This document shows, piece after piece, positions 9,025 through 17,774 of a stretch of 64,000 bases of DNA (positions within the stretch are counted from its first letter, which is position 1; every line of letters starts with the position of its first letter). The notes under the pieces were generated by a model. That model ran no database searches. It saw only the letters and a program-made list of their open reading frames with translations, and was not told the origin of the DNA. This DNA comes from Aeromonas veronii bv. veronii. GTDB taxonomy: Bacteria > Pseudomonadota > Gammaproteobacteria > Enterobacterales > Aeromonadaceae. A program made the position numbers and the translations under genes. The stretch spans positions 26,162-90,161 of the forward strand of contig NZ_CDDK01000041.1 in the NCBI RefSeq assembly GCF_000820225.1. Direction: 5' to 3'.

Positions 9025-9732
9025 TCACTGCGCGCTTTTGGACTGGTTGAGGCTGCACTGCTTGCCGGGATAACCGGGTAGATCCTTGGCATCGCTGCCG
9101 CAGGCGAGCCGTTTGGCCTGTTGCAGGCGGGCCGCCAGATTGGCGCTGTCCACCGGCATCCACTGCATCTGCTTGCCGAGCCAACTAGCCCAGGCAAACT
9201 CGACGAAATAGACCTGTTTATCCTTGCGAAAGTAGCCCGCATTCTGCAGCAGTCCGGCAAGGGTGCGATAGGGGTAATCAGGCAGCTTGTCGATACGGGT
9301 CGGCAACTGCTCCGGGGTCAGTGGTTGCCCCTTCTCATCCTTGAGCCAGGCCCAATGGTTGTTCTGCATCTGGCTCCAGAAGTTGGCCTTGTCCTGCAGG
9401 CGGCCAATCACCTTGACCCGGGCATCCTTGACGCCCTGCTGCCACAACGCCTTGGTAAGATGGTGTCTGTCCACCAGCCAGTAGCTGCCATCCGGCGCAA
9501 TCACTACAGGAATCTCTTTCTTTTTCATCAACTTGTCGAGCTGCTTTGCGCTCATGCCAGCCAATGTGGCCTGGGTCTCATCGACCTGGATCTGGCCGAC
9601 GCCCCCCTGAGTCGGGTGCAAGGCATCGATGCCGATCTCGCACCAGTTGCCCACCGCCGTGTCGCTCTGGCACGGGGCCAACGCCCAGGCACTCTGGCTC
9701 AACACACAGGCCAGCAATAACCATGCTTTCAT
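9025..9732 (-). CDS. Exported ParB-like nuclease-fold protein
   Basis: 235 residues. An N-terminal signal peptide (cleavage after 'SQSAWA') precedes a domain resembling the ParBc_2 family (PF08857): 'LHPTQGGVGQIQVDE', then 'WLVDRHHLTKAL', then a tryptophan-rich region. ParB-type domains act in DNA partition or as nucleases, which is odd for an exported protein; the family's real activity is uncertain. Cysteines at both ends ('APCQSD', 'NWCE', 'LACG', 'KQCS') suit an oxidising periplasm. There are no obvious operon partners. Confidence 0.7.
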   Translation of the reverse strand: MKAWLLLACVLSQSAWALAPCQSDTAVGNWCEIGIDALHPTQGGVGQIQVDETQATLAGMSAKQLDKLMKKKEIPVVIAPDGSYWLVDRHHLTKALWQQGVKDARVKVIGRLQDKANFWSQMQNNHWAWLKDEKGQPLTPEQLPTRIDKLPDYPYRTLAGLLQNAGYFRKDKQVYFVEFAWASWLGKQMQWMPVDSANLAARLQQAKRLACGSDAKDLPGYPGKQCSLNQSKSAQ

Positions 9733-9856
9733 CGTTTGACACTCCTCACCACATTGAACTGCGCAGACGCCGGGAACGCTCTTCTACCCCGATTGGGAGT
9801 GAGAGTCGAATGCTGGCGGTCAGACCAGCAAACGGGATATCATGATTTCCCATCTG

Positions 9857-9884
9857 TCGGCGATATTTTCTCGCCGAGTTTTCT
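9857..9884 (+). other. Hairpin with T-rich tail upstream of the oppA-like gene
   Basis: Perfect inverted repeat tcggcga/tcgccga with a 7-base loop, followed by GTTTTCT, ending 32 bases before the ATG at 9917. It could be a leader attenuator or a weak terminator. Confidence 0.4.
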
Positions 9885-9916
9885 CCCCGCTTCACACTAT
9901 TTGAAGGATCCGACCC

Positions 9917-11521
9917 ATGAAAGGATGGACCCCCTTGCTGGCCCTGCTGGGCTGTGCTGCTGTCCAGGCTGCCGATATTCCCGCCGGAACACAACTCGCC
10001 GCCGAGCAGATTGTCGTTCGCCACCTCAAGGATGAACCTGCAAGCCTGAGCCCACTCAAGCTGGTCGGCCTGCCGGAGTTGCAGGTACTGCGGGATCTGT
10101 TCGAGGGGCTGCTGACCCAGGGGCCGGATGGCAAACCGGTTGCCGGGGTGGCGGCCAGCTGGGAGAACAAGGGAAACCAGTTCTTTACCTTCCATCTGCG
10201 CCCGGATGCTCGCTGGTCCAACGGCGATCCGGTCAAGGCTGGCGACTTCGTCTACGGCTGGCGCAAGCTGGTCGACCCGAAAGAGGCGGCCACCTTCGCC
10301 TGGTTTGCCCAACTGGCCCGTTTCGACAAGGTGGACGAGATAGTCGCTGGCAAATTGCCTGTCAGCGAGCTGGGGGTCAAGGCCCTCGATGACCACACCC
10401 TGCAGGTGACCCTCTCCCAACCGGTGCCCTACTTCCTGAACCTGCTGAGCCACCCCAGCCTGTCGCCGCTCCATCAGGCCAGCATCGAACAGTACGGCAA
10501 CCAGTGGACCCAACCCGGCAAACTGGTGGGCAACGGTGCCTTTGTGCTGAACAACCGGGTGGTCAACGAGAAGCTGGAGCTGACCCCCAACCCTTATTAC
10601 TGGGATCGGGCCCATACCGTATTGACCAAGGTGATCTTCATGCCGATCAATCAGGAGAGCGCGGCCACCAACCGTTATCTGGCGGGAGATCTGCATATCA
10701 CAGAATCCTTCCCCAAAGAGCAGTACGACAAACTGAAGCAGCAGATCCCGAATGAGGTCTACACCCCGGATCAGCTCGGCACCTACTACTACGCCTTCAA
10801 TACCAAACAGGCACCACTGAACGATGTGCGGGTGCGCAAGGCGCTCTCCTACACCATCGACCGCGCCCTGATCGCCGACAAGGTGCTCGGCACCGGCGAG
10901 AAACCGGCTTATCACTTCACTCCGGATGTGACCGCCAGCTTTACCCCGGCCGCTAACCTGCTCTCCACCAGCAGCCAGCCGGCGCTGGACAGCAAGGCCA
11001 AGGCCCTGCTCAAGGATGCCGGTTACGGCCCGGACAAACCACTCAAGCTGACCCTGCTCTACAACACCGCGGAAATTCACAAGAAGATGGCACTGGCGAT
11101 TGCCAGCATGTGGAAGCAGAAGCTGGGCGCCGAGGTCGAGCTGACCAATCAGGAGTGGAAAACCTATCTCGACAGCCGCCAGAGCGGTCAGTTCGAGGTG
11201 ATCCGCTCCTCCTGGGTTGCGGACTACAACGACCCGTCAGCGTTCCTCGGCCTGTGGGGCTCCCGTCACAGCGGCAATATGGCAGGCTTTGCCAATGCCC
11301 GTTATGACCAGCTGCTGGCAGAGGCTGCCAGCACCCAGGATGCCGCCAGCCGTAGCAAGCTATTTGGCGAGGCGGAGGCGATCCTGCTGGATCAAGCCCC
11401 CATCGCCCCCATCTACCAGTACACCAATGCCCGACTCATCAAGCCATGGCTCAAGGGCTACCCCATCAACAACCCGGAAGATGTGGCCTACAGCCGCCAG
11501 CTGTACCTCGTCAAACACTGA
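9917..11521 (+). CDS. Periplasmic oligopeptide-binding protein (OppA/MppA family)
   Basis: 534 residues, with a signal peptide cleaved near 'VQAADIPAG'. It has the whole SBP_bac_5 fold: 'GLLTQGPDGKPVAGVAASWE', 'FHLRPDARWSNGDPVKAGDF', 'VRKALSYTIDRALI' and the C-terminal 'APIAPIYQYTNARLIKPWLKG'. It binds peptides in the periplasm for an Opp-type ABC importer. No permease or ATPase genes lie nearby, so it probably feeds a transporter encoded elsewhere, as MppA does. AAGGA lies before the ATG. Confidence 0.9.
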   Translation: MKGWTPLLALLGCAAVQAADIPAGTQLAAEQIVVRHLKDEPASLSPLKLVGLPELQVLRDLFEGLLTQGPDGKPVAGVAASWENKGNQFFTFHLRPDARWSNGDPVKAGDFVYGWRKLVDPKEAATFAWFAQLARFDKVDEIVAGKLPVSELGVKALDDHTLQVTLSQPVPYFLNLLSHPSLSPLHQASIEQYGNQWTQPGKLVGNGAFVLNNRVVNEKLELTPNPYYWDRAHTVLTKVIFMPINQESAATNRYLAGDLHITESFPKEQYDKLKQQIPNEVYTPDQLGTYYYAFNTKQAPLNDVRVRKALSYTIDRALIADKVLGTGEKPAYHFTPDVTASFTPAANLLSTSSQPALDSKAKALLKDAGYGPDKPLKLTLLYNTAEIHKKMALAIASMWKQKLGAEVELTNQEWKTYLDSRQSGQFEVIRSSWVADYNDPSAFLGLWGSRHSGNMAGFANARYDQLLAEAASTQDAASRSKLFGEAEAILLDQAPIAPIYQYTNARLIKPWLKGYPINNPEDVAYSRQLYLVKH

Positions 11522-11639
11522 CACCAGCCACAACGATGCGAGGCCCCGCAGGGCCTCGCTATTGACACTGTTCACACCACGATTTCCAGCCTAAAATGCC
11601 GCCCCTTCTGTTCAATTAATCTTCAATACCCAGTCAGAC

Positions 11640-11939
11640 ATGCGTTATTTGATACTGCTCTCGTTGTTGTGGACCCTGCCTGCTCAGGCCAACAGCGAAT
11701 CCCAATGCCAGCAAGAGTTTGTCGGCTGGATGCTGCACCAGCAACAACAGTTCAGCGATCGCAAGTCTGACAAGATGGAACGGCGCCGGGCCGAGCGGGC
11801 CATCGAGTTGGCTCGTCAGGAGTACGACAAGCAGGCCAGCTTCTGCAAAACCATGCAGCTTGTACATGAGTACAAAGATGATGATCCTCGCCTCGCCCCA
11901 AGAAAGGGTGAAGTTCACGATTTCACACCGGCCAGCTGA
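11640..11939 (+). CDS. Small exported hypothetical protein
   Basis: 99 residues. A signal peptide (about residues 1-17, cleavage after 'LPAQA') precedes a charged, helical mature part of about 80 residues with two Cys ('SQCQQE', 'SFCKTM') that could form one disulfide. I do not recognise the family. No neighbour gives a clue: an oppA-like gene upstream and a chemoreceptor downstream, both with their own gaps. Confidence 0.62.
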   Translation: MRYLILLSLLWTLPAQANSESQCQQEFVGWMLHQQQQFSDRKSDKMERRRAERAIELARQEYDKQASFCKTMQLVHEYKDDDPRLAPRKGEVHDFTPAS

Positions 11940-12076
11940 CCCTCACTTCATCAATTCATTGTGTTGATTAATTGACCCAAGCCAAGTTCGGGTCACTGAA
12001 GAGCCTTAGAATGATTAACTGAGAACGACAATAAAAAATATATTTATCAGTTATTTGGCTTTTTCAGGAACGACAC

Positions 12077-13636
12077 ATGACCAAACTCCATCAGGAGGGG
12101 GAGATACACTTCCCCGACAACATCGCACTCATCTCGACCACGGATCCCGCCAGTCATATTACCTATGCCAACCAGCATTTCTGTGATGTGGCCGGGTATG
12201 GTGCTGCCGAAATGGAAGGGGTGCCCCACAATCTGGTGCGACACCCCGACATGCCCAAGGTGGCCTTCGCCGACATGTGGCAGCGGCTGCGACAGGGCAA
12301 AAGCTGGATGGGGCTGGTCAAGAACCGCGCCAAAAGCGGTCAGTTCTATTGGGTAAACGCTTACGTCACCCCGATCCTCAATGCGCAGAAGGAGATCGTC
12401 GAGTTCCAGTCGGTGCGCACCAAACCCGCCGCCAGCGATGTGGCCTGGGCCGAGCAGCTCTATGGCCTGCTGCGCAGCGGCAAAGCGCTTCCCTGGCTGA
12501 GCCGGTGTCACATTGAACCGGGTCAGCTGACCCTCTGGCTCTCCGCTTCTGCCTTGTTCACCACCCTTGCTACCTTTGCTACCGGCAACCTGTTATGGCT
12601 GCTGCCCACCGCCTTGTTGCTGTTGGCACAGGCAACCCACGGCTGGCGATTGCAGCAACGGCTGGCTCATCTGCTCACCCTTGCCGATCAAGACAAGGGA
12701 ACCCGCCTCTGTCAGGTGCTCTACACCCGACGGCGCGACACTCTGGCGGCCGTCGAACTGGCCCTGCGGATGAAGCAGGCCGAGCTCAAGGCCGTGGTCG
12801 GGCGCAGCGCCGACACCAACCAGCAGATCCTGCAGGCAGCCGAAGATGACCGGGGCAATATCCAGACCATTGATACTCATCTGCAGCAGCAGCGCGCCCA
12901 CAGCGAGCAGCTGGCGACCGCCATCACCGAGCTGAGCCACTCCATTCGCGATGTGGCCCACAGTGCCCATGAGGCTAGCAATCTGGTTATAGAGGTGCAG
13001 CAGGTCTCCGACGAGGGGCTGCAAGCATTGGCGACCACCCGCTCCGCCGTCAATCAACTCCATCAGGAGCTGGATGCCAACCATGCCGTGCTGGCCCAGC
13101 TCACCAGCGACAGCCAGAAGATCAGCGGCATTCTGGAGGTGATCAGCCAAATCGCCGACCAGACCAACCTGCTCGCCCTCAATGCGGCCATCGAGGCCGC
13201 CCGGGCGGGCGAACAGGGGCGCGGTTTTGCCGTGGTGGCGGATGAAGTGAGGGCGCTGGCCCAGAAGACCCGAGCCTCGACCAGCGAGATCCACGAGATG
13301 ATCCAGGCGCTACAACAGACTACACGACAGCTGTCGGACGGGATGACGCAAGGGGCGCAGACCTCGGTGCGCTGCCAGCAGCACTCGGGCATCACCGCCG
13401 ACGTGCTCACCCAGATCAACCGGATGCTGGGGCAGGTAACCCGCACCAGCGACGAGATCGCCCAGGCGGTAAGTCAGCAGGCCGACGTCACGGCGACGCT
13501 CGATGAAGGGGTACACCAGATCCACCAACTTGCCAGCCACACCGCCGACAACAGCAGGCTGGCCCTCGATGGCATCACCCTGCTGGTAGAGCGGCTGCAG
13601 GATCTCTCGCGGCTGATCAACCAGTTCAGATATTGA
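12077..13636 (+). CDS. Aer-like methyl-accepting chemotaxis protein with PAS domain
   Basis: 519 residues. An N-terminal PAS domain (about 15-120, '[21 protein letters not shown]', then '[15 protein letters not shown]') matches Aer-type redox/oxygen sensors. Two closely spaced hydrophobic stretches (about 155-190) form the membrane anchor with almost no periplasmic part. The C-terminal signalling domain has the conserved hairpin tip '[24 protein letters not shown]'. It probably senses redox or energy state through FAD and signals to CheA. It is a single-gene unit with a terminator. Confidence 0.92.
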   Translation: MTKLHQEGEIHFPDNIALISTTDPASHITYANQHFCDVAGYGAAEMEGVPHNLVRHPDMPKVAFADMWQRLRQGKSWMGLVKNRAKSGQFYWVNAYVTPILNAQKEIVEFQSVRTKPAASDVAWAEQLYGLLRSGKALPWLSRCHIEPGQLTLWLSASALFTTLATFATGNLLWLLPTALLLLAQATHGWRLQQRLAHLLTLADQDKGTRLCQVLYTRRRDTLAAVELALRMKQAELKAVVGRSADTNQQILQAAEDDRGNIQTIDTHLQQQRAHSEQLATAITELSHSIRDVAHSAHEASNLVIEVQQVSDEGLQALATTRSAVNQLHQELDANHAVLAQLTSDSQKISGILEVISQIADQTNLLALNAAIEAARAGEQGRGFAVVADEVRALAQKTRASTSEIHEMIQALQQTTRQLSDGMTQGAQTSVRCQQHSGITADVLTQINRMLGQVTRTSDEIAQAVSQQADVTATLDEGVHQIHQLASHTADNSRLALDGITLLVERLQDLSRLINQFRY

Positions 13637-13650
13637 AGCGACAGTAATAA

Positions 13651-13678
13651 AAAAAGCGCGTCAACTGACGCGCTTTTT
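13651..13678. terminator. Bidirectional intrinsic terminator between the aer-like gene and dusA
   Basis: Stem aaaaagcgcgtca/tgacgcgcttttt with an AC loop; A-tract on the left and T-tract on the right. Confidence 0.9.
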
Positions 13679-13705
13679 GGCTGCTCTTGCCTTGGCACAA
13701 CTGGC

Positions 13706-14701
13706 TTATTCGGCCGTCTCGCTGGCGGTAAACTCCGGCACCTTGGCCATGGCATCCAGCACCACCTGAATATCCGCCCCCGGCTTGCAGGCGTTCTCAC
13801 TCAGGTGACGGCGCCAGGCGCGGGCCCCCTGCATATTCTGGAACAATCCCAGCATGTGGCGGGTCATGTGGGAGAGGTAGTTGCCCTTGGCCAGCTCCTG
13901 CTCGATATAGGGCAGCATCATCCGCACCACCTCGTGGCGGCTCGGCACAGCGTTGTTCTGGCCGAACACCAGGTTGTCCACCTGCGCCAGAATGTAGGGG
14001 TTCTGATAGGCTTCACGCCCCATCATGACGCCATCAACATGTTGTAGATGCTCGAGGGTCTGCTCCATGGAGGTAACACCGCCGTTGAGGGCGATAGTGA
14101 GCTCCGGGTAATCCTGCTTGACCCGATAGACGCGAGGATAATCGAGGGGCGGGATCTCGCGGTTCTCCTTGGGGCTCAGGCCACTCAGCCACGCCTTGCG
14201 GGCATGGACGATGAAGGTATCGCAACCGGCATCGCGCACCTGTTCGATAAAGGCCTGCAGAAATTCGTAGGAGTCCTGATCGTCGATACCGATACGGGTC
14301 TTCACCGTCACCGGAATATCGACCACATCGCGCATCGCCTTGACGCAGTCCGCCACCAGCGCCGGTTCACCCATCAGGCAGGCACCAAAACGGCCGTTTT
14401 GCACCCGATCGGAGGGGCAGCCGACGTTGATGTTCACCTCGTCATAGCCGCGCTCCTCGGCCAGCTTGGCACAGCGCGCCAGATCGGCCGGATTGCTGCC
14501 ACCCAGTTGCAGGGAGATGGGGTGCTCCTGCTCGCTGTAACCCAGATAATCACCCTTGCCGTGGATGATGGCGCCGGTGGTCACCATTTCGGTATAGAGC
14601 AAGGTCTGGCGGCTCATCAGTCGATGAAAGTAACGGCAATGCCGATCAGTCCAGTCCAGCATGGGGGCGATGGAAAAACGCTGCGCCTGCATAAAAATCA
14701 T
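13706..14701 (-). CDS. dusA: tRNA-dihydrouridine(20/20a) synthase
   Basis: 331 residues. FMN-dependent Dus fold with '[19 protein letters not shown]' at the N-terminus, the catalytic Cys motif '[19 protein letters not shown]', 'VKTRIG', 'HARKAW' and 'NGGV'. These features and the length match DusA, which reduces U20/U20a in the tRNA D-loop. ATG 14701 or ATG 14692 could be used. It is divergent from zur. Confidence 0.93.
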   Translation of the reverse strand: MIFMQAQRFSIAPMLDWTDRHCRYFHRLMSRQTLLYTEMVTTGAIIHGKGDYLGYSEQEHPISLQLGGSNPADLARCAKLAEERGYDEVNINVGCPSDRVQNGRFGACLMGEPALVADCVKAMRDVVDIPVTVKTRIGIDDQDSYEFLQAFIEQVRDAGCDTFIVHARKAWLSGLSPKENREIPPLDYPRVYRVKQDYPELTIALNGGVTSMEQTLEHLQHVDGVMMGREAYQNPYILAQVDNLVFGQNNAVPSRHEVVRMMLPYIEQELAKGNYLSHMTRHMLGLFQNMQGARAWRRHLSENACKPGADIQVVLDAMAKVPEFTASETAE

Positions 14702-14829
14702 CCGGGTTGGCTAAAGAAAGGGGCGGATTTTATCACAACGTGAAGCAGCCCCAGAAAATGAATTTTGTCGCCGCGCCATGCGAGGCCCTGTGATAGTATC
14801 CGGCTAATAGAAAGGGTATCTGCGCGATC

Positions 14830-15288
14830 ATGAATCAAGACCAACTTTTACAACGAGCCGAGCGACTCTGTATACAGCGAGGGATCCGCTTCACCCCGAC
14901 CCGGCGTCAGGTATTTCGCCTGCTGGCGGCACACGGCAACGCCATCAGCGCCTATGATTTGTTGGCCCAGCTGCAACAAACCGAAGCCAATGCCAAGCCG
15001 CCAACCGTCTATCGGGCACTCGATTTTTTGCTCGAACAGGGCTTTGCTCACAAGGTGGAATCTCTCAACGCGTTTATCTTCTGCTGCCACTTCGATCACG
15101 CTCACCCGATGCAGTTGTTGATCTGCGACGAGTGCGGGGATGTGGTCGAGCTTCACGATACGGCGATCGATAGCGCGTTTTCCGAGCAGGCCCACTTGCA
15201 TGGTTTTACTATTACCAATAAGACGATAGAGGCACATGGCCAATGTGCCCGTTGTACGCCCACTGTAGGAAGTCATCATGAAGGCTGA
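14830..15288 (+). CDS. zur: Zinc uptake regulator Zur (Fur family)
   Basis: 152 residues. Winged-helix DNA-binding part ('IRFTPTRRQVFRLLAAHG', 'KPPTVYRALDFLLEQG') and a dimerisation domain with structural-zinc Cys pairs (CDEC and CARC) and 'FCCHFDHAHPMQLLIC'. This pattern fits Zur rather than Fur. With zinc bound it represses zinc-uptake genes; two matching operators lie between znuA and znuC at 44268-44304 in this window. Its 3' end overlaps the next gene by 11 bases. Confidence 0.92.
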   Translation: MNQDQLLQRAERLCIQRGIRFTPTRRQVFRLLAAHGNAISAYDLLAQLQQTEANAKPPTVYRALDFLLEQGFAHKVESLNAFIFCCHFDHAHPMQLLICDECGDVVELHDTAIDSAFSEQAHLHGFTITNKTIEAHGQCARCTPTVGSHHEG

Positions 15289-15739
15289 TTTTGTAAATCC
15301 GTTCCTGCTATCCCTGCTCAATGTGCTCTCGACCATGGCACAGCTGGAACTCAAACCGGGCAAACCGAAACGCAAGATGGATGAGCTGGCGCGCGGTGAC
15401 GTCTCCGGCCTGATCGGCATGGTCGGCCCGCAGACCCGTGGCTCCCTCTCCATCAGCTTCGAGAAGGGGTTGGCGCTGGAGATCATGCGCCGCATGCTGG
15501 GGGAAGCTCCCGCCAACATCAACGAAGAGGTGACCGACATGGTCGGTGAAATCACCAACATGGTGACCGGTGGTGCAAAGCGGATGCTGGGCGAGAAGGG
15601 CTACGAGTTTGACATGGCGACCCCCATCATCGTCTCCGGCCCCAACCACACCATTACCCACCGTGCCGATGGCACCAAGATCATGATGCCGTTCGAATCA
15701 GATTTCGGTCGCGCCACTATCGAAATTTGCTTCGAGTAA
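15278..15739 (+). CDS. CheX-like chemotaxis phosphatase-fold protein
   Basis: 153 residues, a single CheX/CheC-type domain. The family's catalytic pair is present: Glu91 and Asn94 in 'GEITNMVTGGAK'. The N-terminal helix and 'GSLSISFEKGLALEIMRRMLGE' match CheX. CheX removes phosphate from CheY-P or related receivers. No che genes lie nearby; the gene starts inside the end of zur, so the two are probably co-transcribed. Confidence 0.82.
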   Translation: MKADFVNPFLLSLLNVLSTMAQLELKPGKPKRKMDELARGDVSGLIGMVGPQTRGSLSISFEKGLALEIMRRMLGEAPANINEEVTDMVGEITNMVTGGAKRMLGEKGYEFDMATPIIVSGPNHTITHRADGTKIMMPFESDFGRATIEICFE

Positions 15740-15743
15740 CCCT

Positions 15744-15974
15744 ATGTGGAAAGCATTGAAATGGATTTTCATCTGCTGGGCCCTGCTGTTGATCCTGTCG
15801 GACATTCAGATCAGCACCTCCCTCTACAAGTACGAAGATAACCGGGTGCTAATCAACTTCCCGCGCTGGGAAGCCAAGCAGCCCTGGGGCACCTTCGAGT
15901 GGCATGCCGGACGGGTAGAAACCCACTGGTATGGTCTGGAGGGCAAACCCAAGCCGAAAGGCCCGCCAATCTGA
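15744..15974 (+). CDS. Small membrane-anchored hypothetical protein
   Basis: 76 residues, starting four bases after the CheX-like stop. One N-terminal hydrophobic helix (about 5-22) is followed by a short Trp/Lys/Pro-rich tail ('WGTFEWHAGRVETHWYGLEG'). I do not recognise it. The tight spacing makes it part of the zur-cheX-like transcript. Confidence 0.6.
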   Translation: MWKALKWIFICWALLLILSDIQISTSLYKYEDNRVLINFPRWEAKQPWGTFEWHAGRVETHWYGLEGKPKPKGPPI

Positions 15975-15999
15975 TCCGGTAACGGATCCGGCAGAAACA

Positions 16000-16026
16000 G
16001 AAGAGGCCAGCAGATGCAGGCCTCTT
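16000..16026. terminator. Intrinsic terminator between the zur operon and brnQ
   Basis: Stem agaggcc/ggcctct with an inner GCA/TGC pairing, followed by TTTG on the plus strand. It sits between convergent genes. Confidence 0.7.
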
Positions 16027-16047
16027 TGCTATCTCGTTGTTTCTGAA

Positions 16048-17370
16048 TCAAGCCGCTTCGGCAGCCAACTTCCCGCTTAGTCGCACCAGGATGCCGACGA
16101 TGCAGGCCAACAGAGTCGGCAGCAGCCAGGCAAGCCCCTTGTCGAACAGCGGCAGGAAGGCAAAACCATCCATCGCCATCCCGGCAGCCCCCAGCCCATC
16201 GAGGCAACCAAACAGAAAGGCGACCGTCAGCACGCCGCGAAACGCCAGCCGTGGCTGGGCAAACCATCCCTTGAGGAAGGTAACCAGCACCAGCGCGATG
16301 GCAACCGGATAGATGGCTACCAGCACCGGGATGGAGAGGCCAATCAGCTCGCTCAGCCCCACATTGGCCACCACTGCACAGAGCGCCCCCAGCAGGATCA
16401 CCCAGTTGCGATAGGCCCAGCCTGTCAGGCCATGGAAGTAGTCGGCACCGGCACAAAGCAGGCCGACAGCACTGGTAAAACAGGCCAGGGTGATGATGGC
16501 AGCCAGAATAAACTGACCCGGTTGGCCAAACAGGCTCAGGACGTAGGCATTGACGATGGCGCCGCCATTACTGATATCGCTTGCGACCCCACCGGCGCTG
16601 TTGCCCAGCTGAAAGAGCGAGACATACACCGCCGACAGCCCGACCGCCGAGATCAAGCCTGCGATGGTCAGATATTTGAACTGGCTGCGATAATCCTCGA
16701 TCCCCTTCTGGCGCAGCAACCCGATGATCAGGGCGCCAAACATCAGGGAGGCAAGGGTGTCCATGGTGTTGTACCCCTCCAGCATTCCTTTGGTCAGGGC
16801 TGCATCTATGTACTCACCGCTGGCATCAGGCATGGTGCCCTGCGGCGTCATAAAGACCCCGACCGCCAGAATAAGCAGCATCGCCATCAGGGCTGGGGTC
16901 AGATACTTGCCGACCGCATCGAGCAGCTTGCCCCGATCGAGCGCCACCAGGATAACCAGCGCAAAGAAACTCAGGGTGTAGATCAGCAGTCCCGCATGAC
17001 CGGCATCGCCAAGCCAGGGCTTTAGCCCCATCTCGTAGGCGACCAGACCGGTGCGGGGAATGGCAAAGGCGGGCCCCATGATGATATAGATGGCGATGGC
17101 CAGCGCCGTCGCCGCCCCGGCGGGCAGATAGCGGGTCATTCCGGTCCAGCCACTCGCGCCGCCCCCCGAGCTCCCCTTGGCCACCGCAATCAGGGTGATC
17201 AGCGGCAAACCCACTGCCGTCAGCAAAAAGCCGCACATGGCGGCCAGCAGATGCTCACCGGCCATAAAACCGGCCAGCGGCGGAAAAATGATATTGCCTG
17301 CCCCCAGATAGAAGGCAAACGTCATAAACCCCAATCCGAATACGTCGGACAACTTCAATGATTTCGTCAA
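16048..17370 (-). CDS. brnQ: BrnQ branched-chain amino acid:cation symporter (copy 1)
   Basis: 440 residues, close to the 439 of E. coli BrnQ, with about 12 hydrophobic helices. Family hallmarks: 'GFMTFAFYLGAGNIIFPPLAG', 'TAVGLPLITL', 'AFAIPRTGLVAYEMG'. It imports Leu, Val and Ile with Na+. I chose TTG 17370 because GAGG stands six bases upstream at the same place as in the second copy; ATG 17382 is possible. The protein is closely similar to the copy encoded at 17775-19079, so this is a tandem duplication. Confidence 0.9.
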   Translation of the reverse strand: MTKSLKLSDVFGLGFMTFAFYLGAGNIIFPPLAGFMAGEHLLAAMCGFLLTAVGLPLITLIAVAKGSSGGGASGWTGMTRYLPAGAATALAIAIYIIMGPAFAIPRTGLVAYEMGLKPWLGDAGHAGLLIYTLSFFALVILVALDRGKLLDAVGKYLTPALMAMLLILAVGVFMTPQGTMPDASGEYIDAALTKGMLEGYNTMDTLASLMFGALIIGLLRQKGIEDYRSQFKYLTIAGLISAVGLSAVYVSLFQLGNSAGGVASDISNGGAIVNAYVLSLFGQPGQFILAAIITLACFTSAVGLLCAGADYFHGLTGWAYRNWVILLGALCAVVANVGLSELIGLSIPVLVAIYPVAIALVLVTFLKGWFAQPRLAFRGVLTVAFLFGCLDGLGAAGMAMDGFAFLPLFDKGLAWLLPTLLACIVGILVRLSGKLAAEAA

Positions 17371-17774
17371 ACTCAACCTCATCTGCCTTATCAGCTTGTT
17401 ATTGATTGCACCCACTGCCTGGCAGATAACCGGTAACAACACCTCTCGCCCCCACACGGCCCGCAGACCGGATGAGGCGCACCACCTTTAGCATAAAGAA
17501 GAGGAGTTCGATCTCAATCACCAATTAATATCTTGAAACAATTTACTGCTGCGGAATTAATCGCCGAACAACTCGGCGCTCCATAAAGAGGTGTCACACG
17601 TGGCGTATGGGAGGCAAGAAGAGGGGAACGGGTTATAGCGGCAAGATACGGCTGCTCAGATGCTATCTGCATACGGTAACAATTACGGCCGCAAAGCGAG
17701 GTGAGAAGCGAGGCTTATAGAAAACAAAAGAGCCTGCACGGGGCAGGCTCTTGGCAATATCACATCGGGTGTGA
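17371..17774. other. 404-base gap between the two brnQ genes
   Basis: No gene is seen. It contains the terminator of the second brnQ (17721-17752), a perfect GC hairpin cgccga/tcggcg at 17562-17578 without a T-tract, and the AT-rich leader and presumed promoter of the first brnQ around 17500-17545. Confidence 0.6.
17721..17752 (-). terminator. Intrinsic terminator of the second brnQ
   Basis: On the minus strand the stem aagagcctgcc/gcaggctctt is followed by TTGTTTTC. It lies just past the stop of the gene at 17775. Confidence 0.8.

Noticed and set aside
11538..11559. Inverted repeat gcgaggccc/gggcctcgc after the oppA-like gene
   Set aside because: The stem is strong, but no T-tract follows on either strand, so I do not call it an intrinsic terminator.
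17562..17578. Perfect hairpin cgccga/tcggcg upstream of the first brnQ
   Set aside because: No T-tract and no known operator resemblance; it could be chance in GC-rich DNA.
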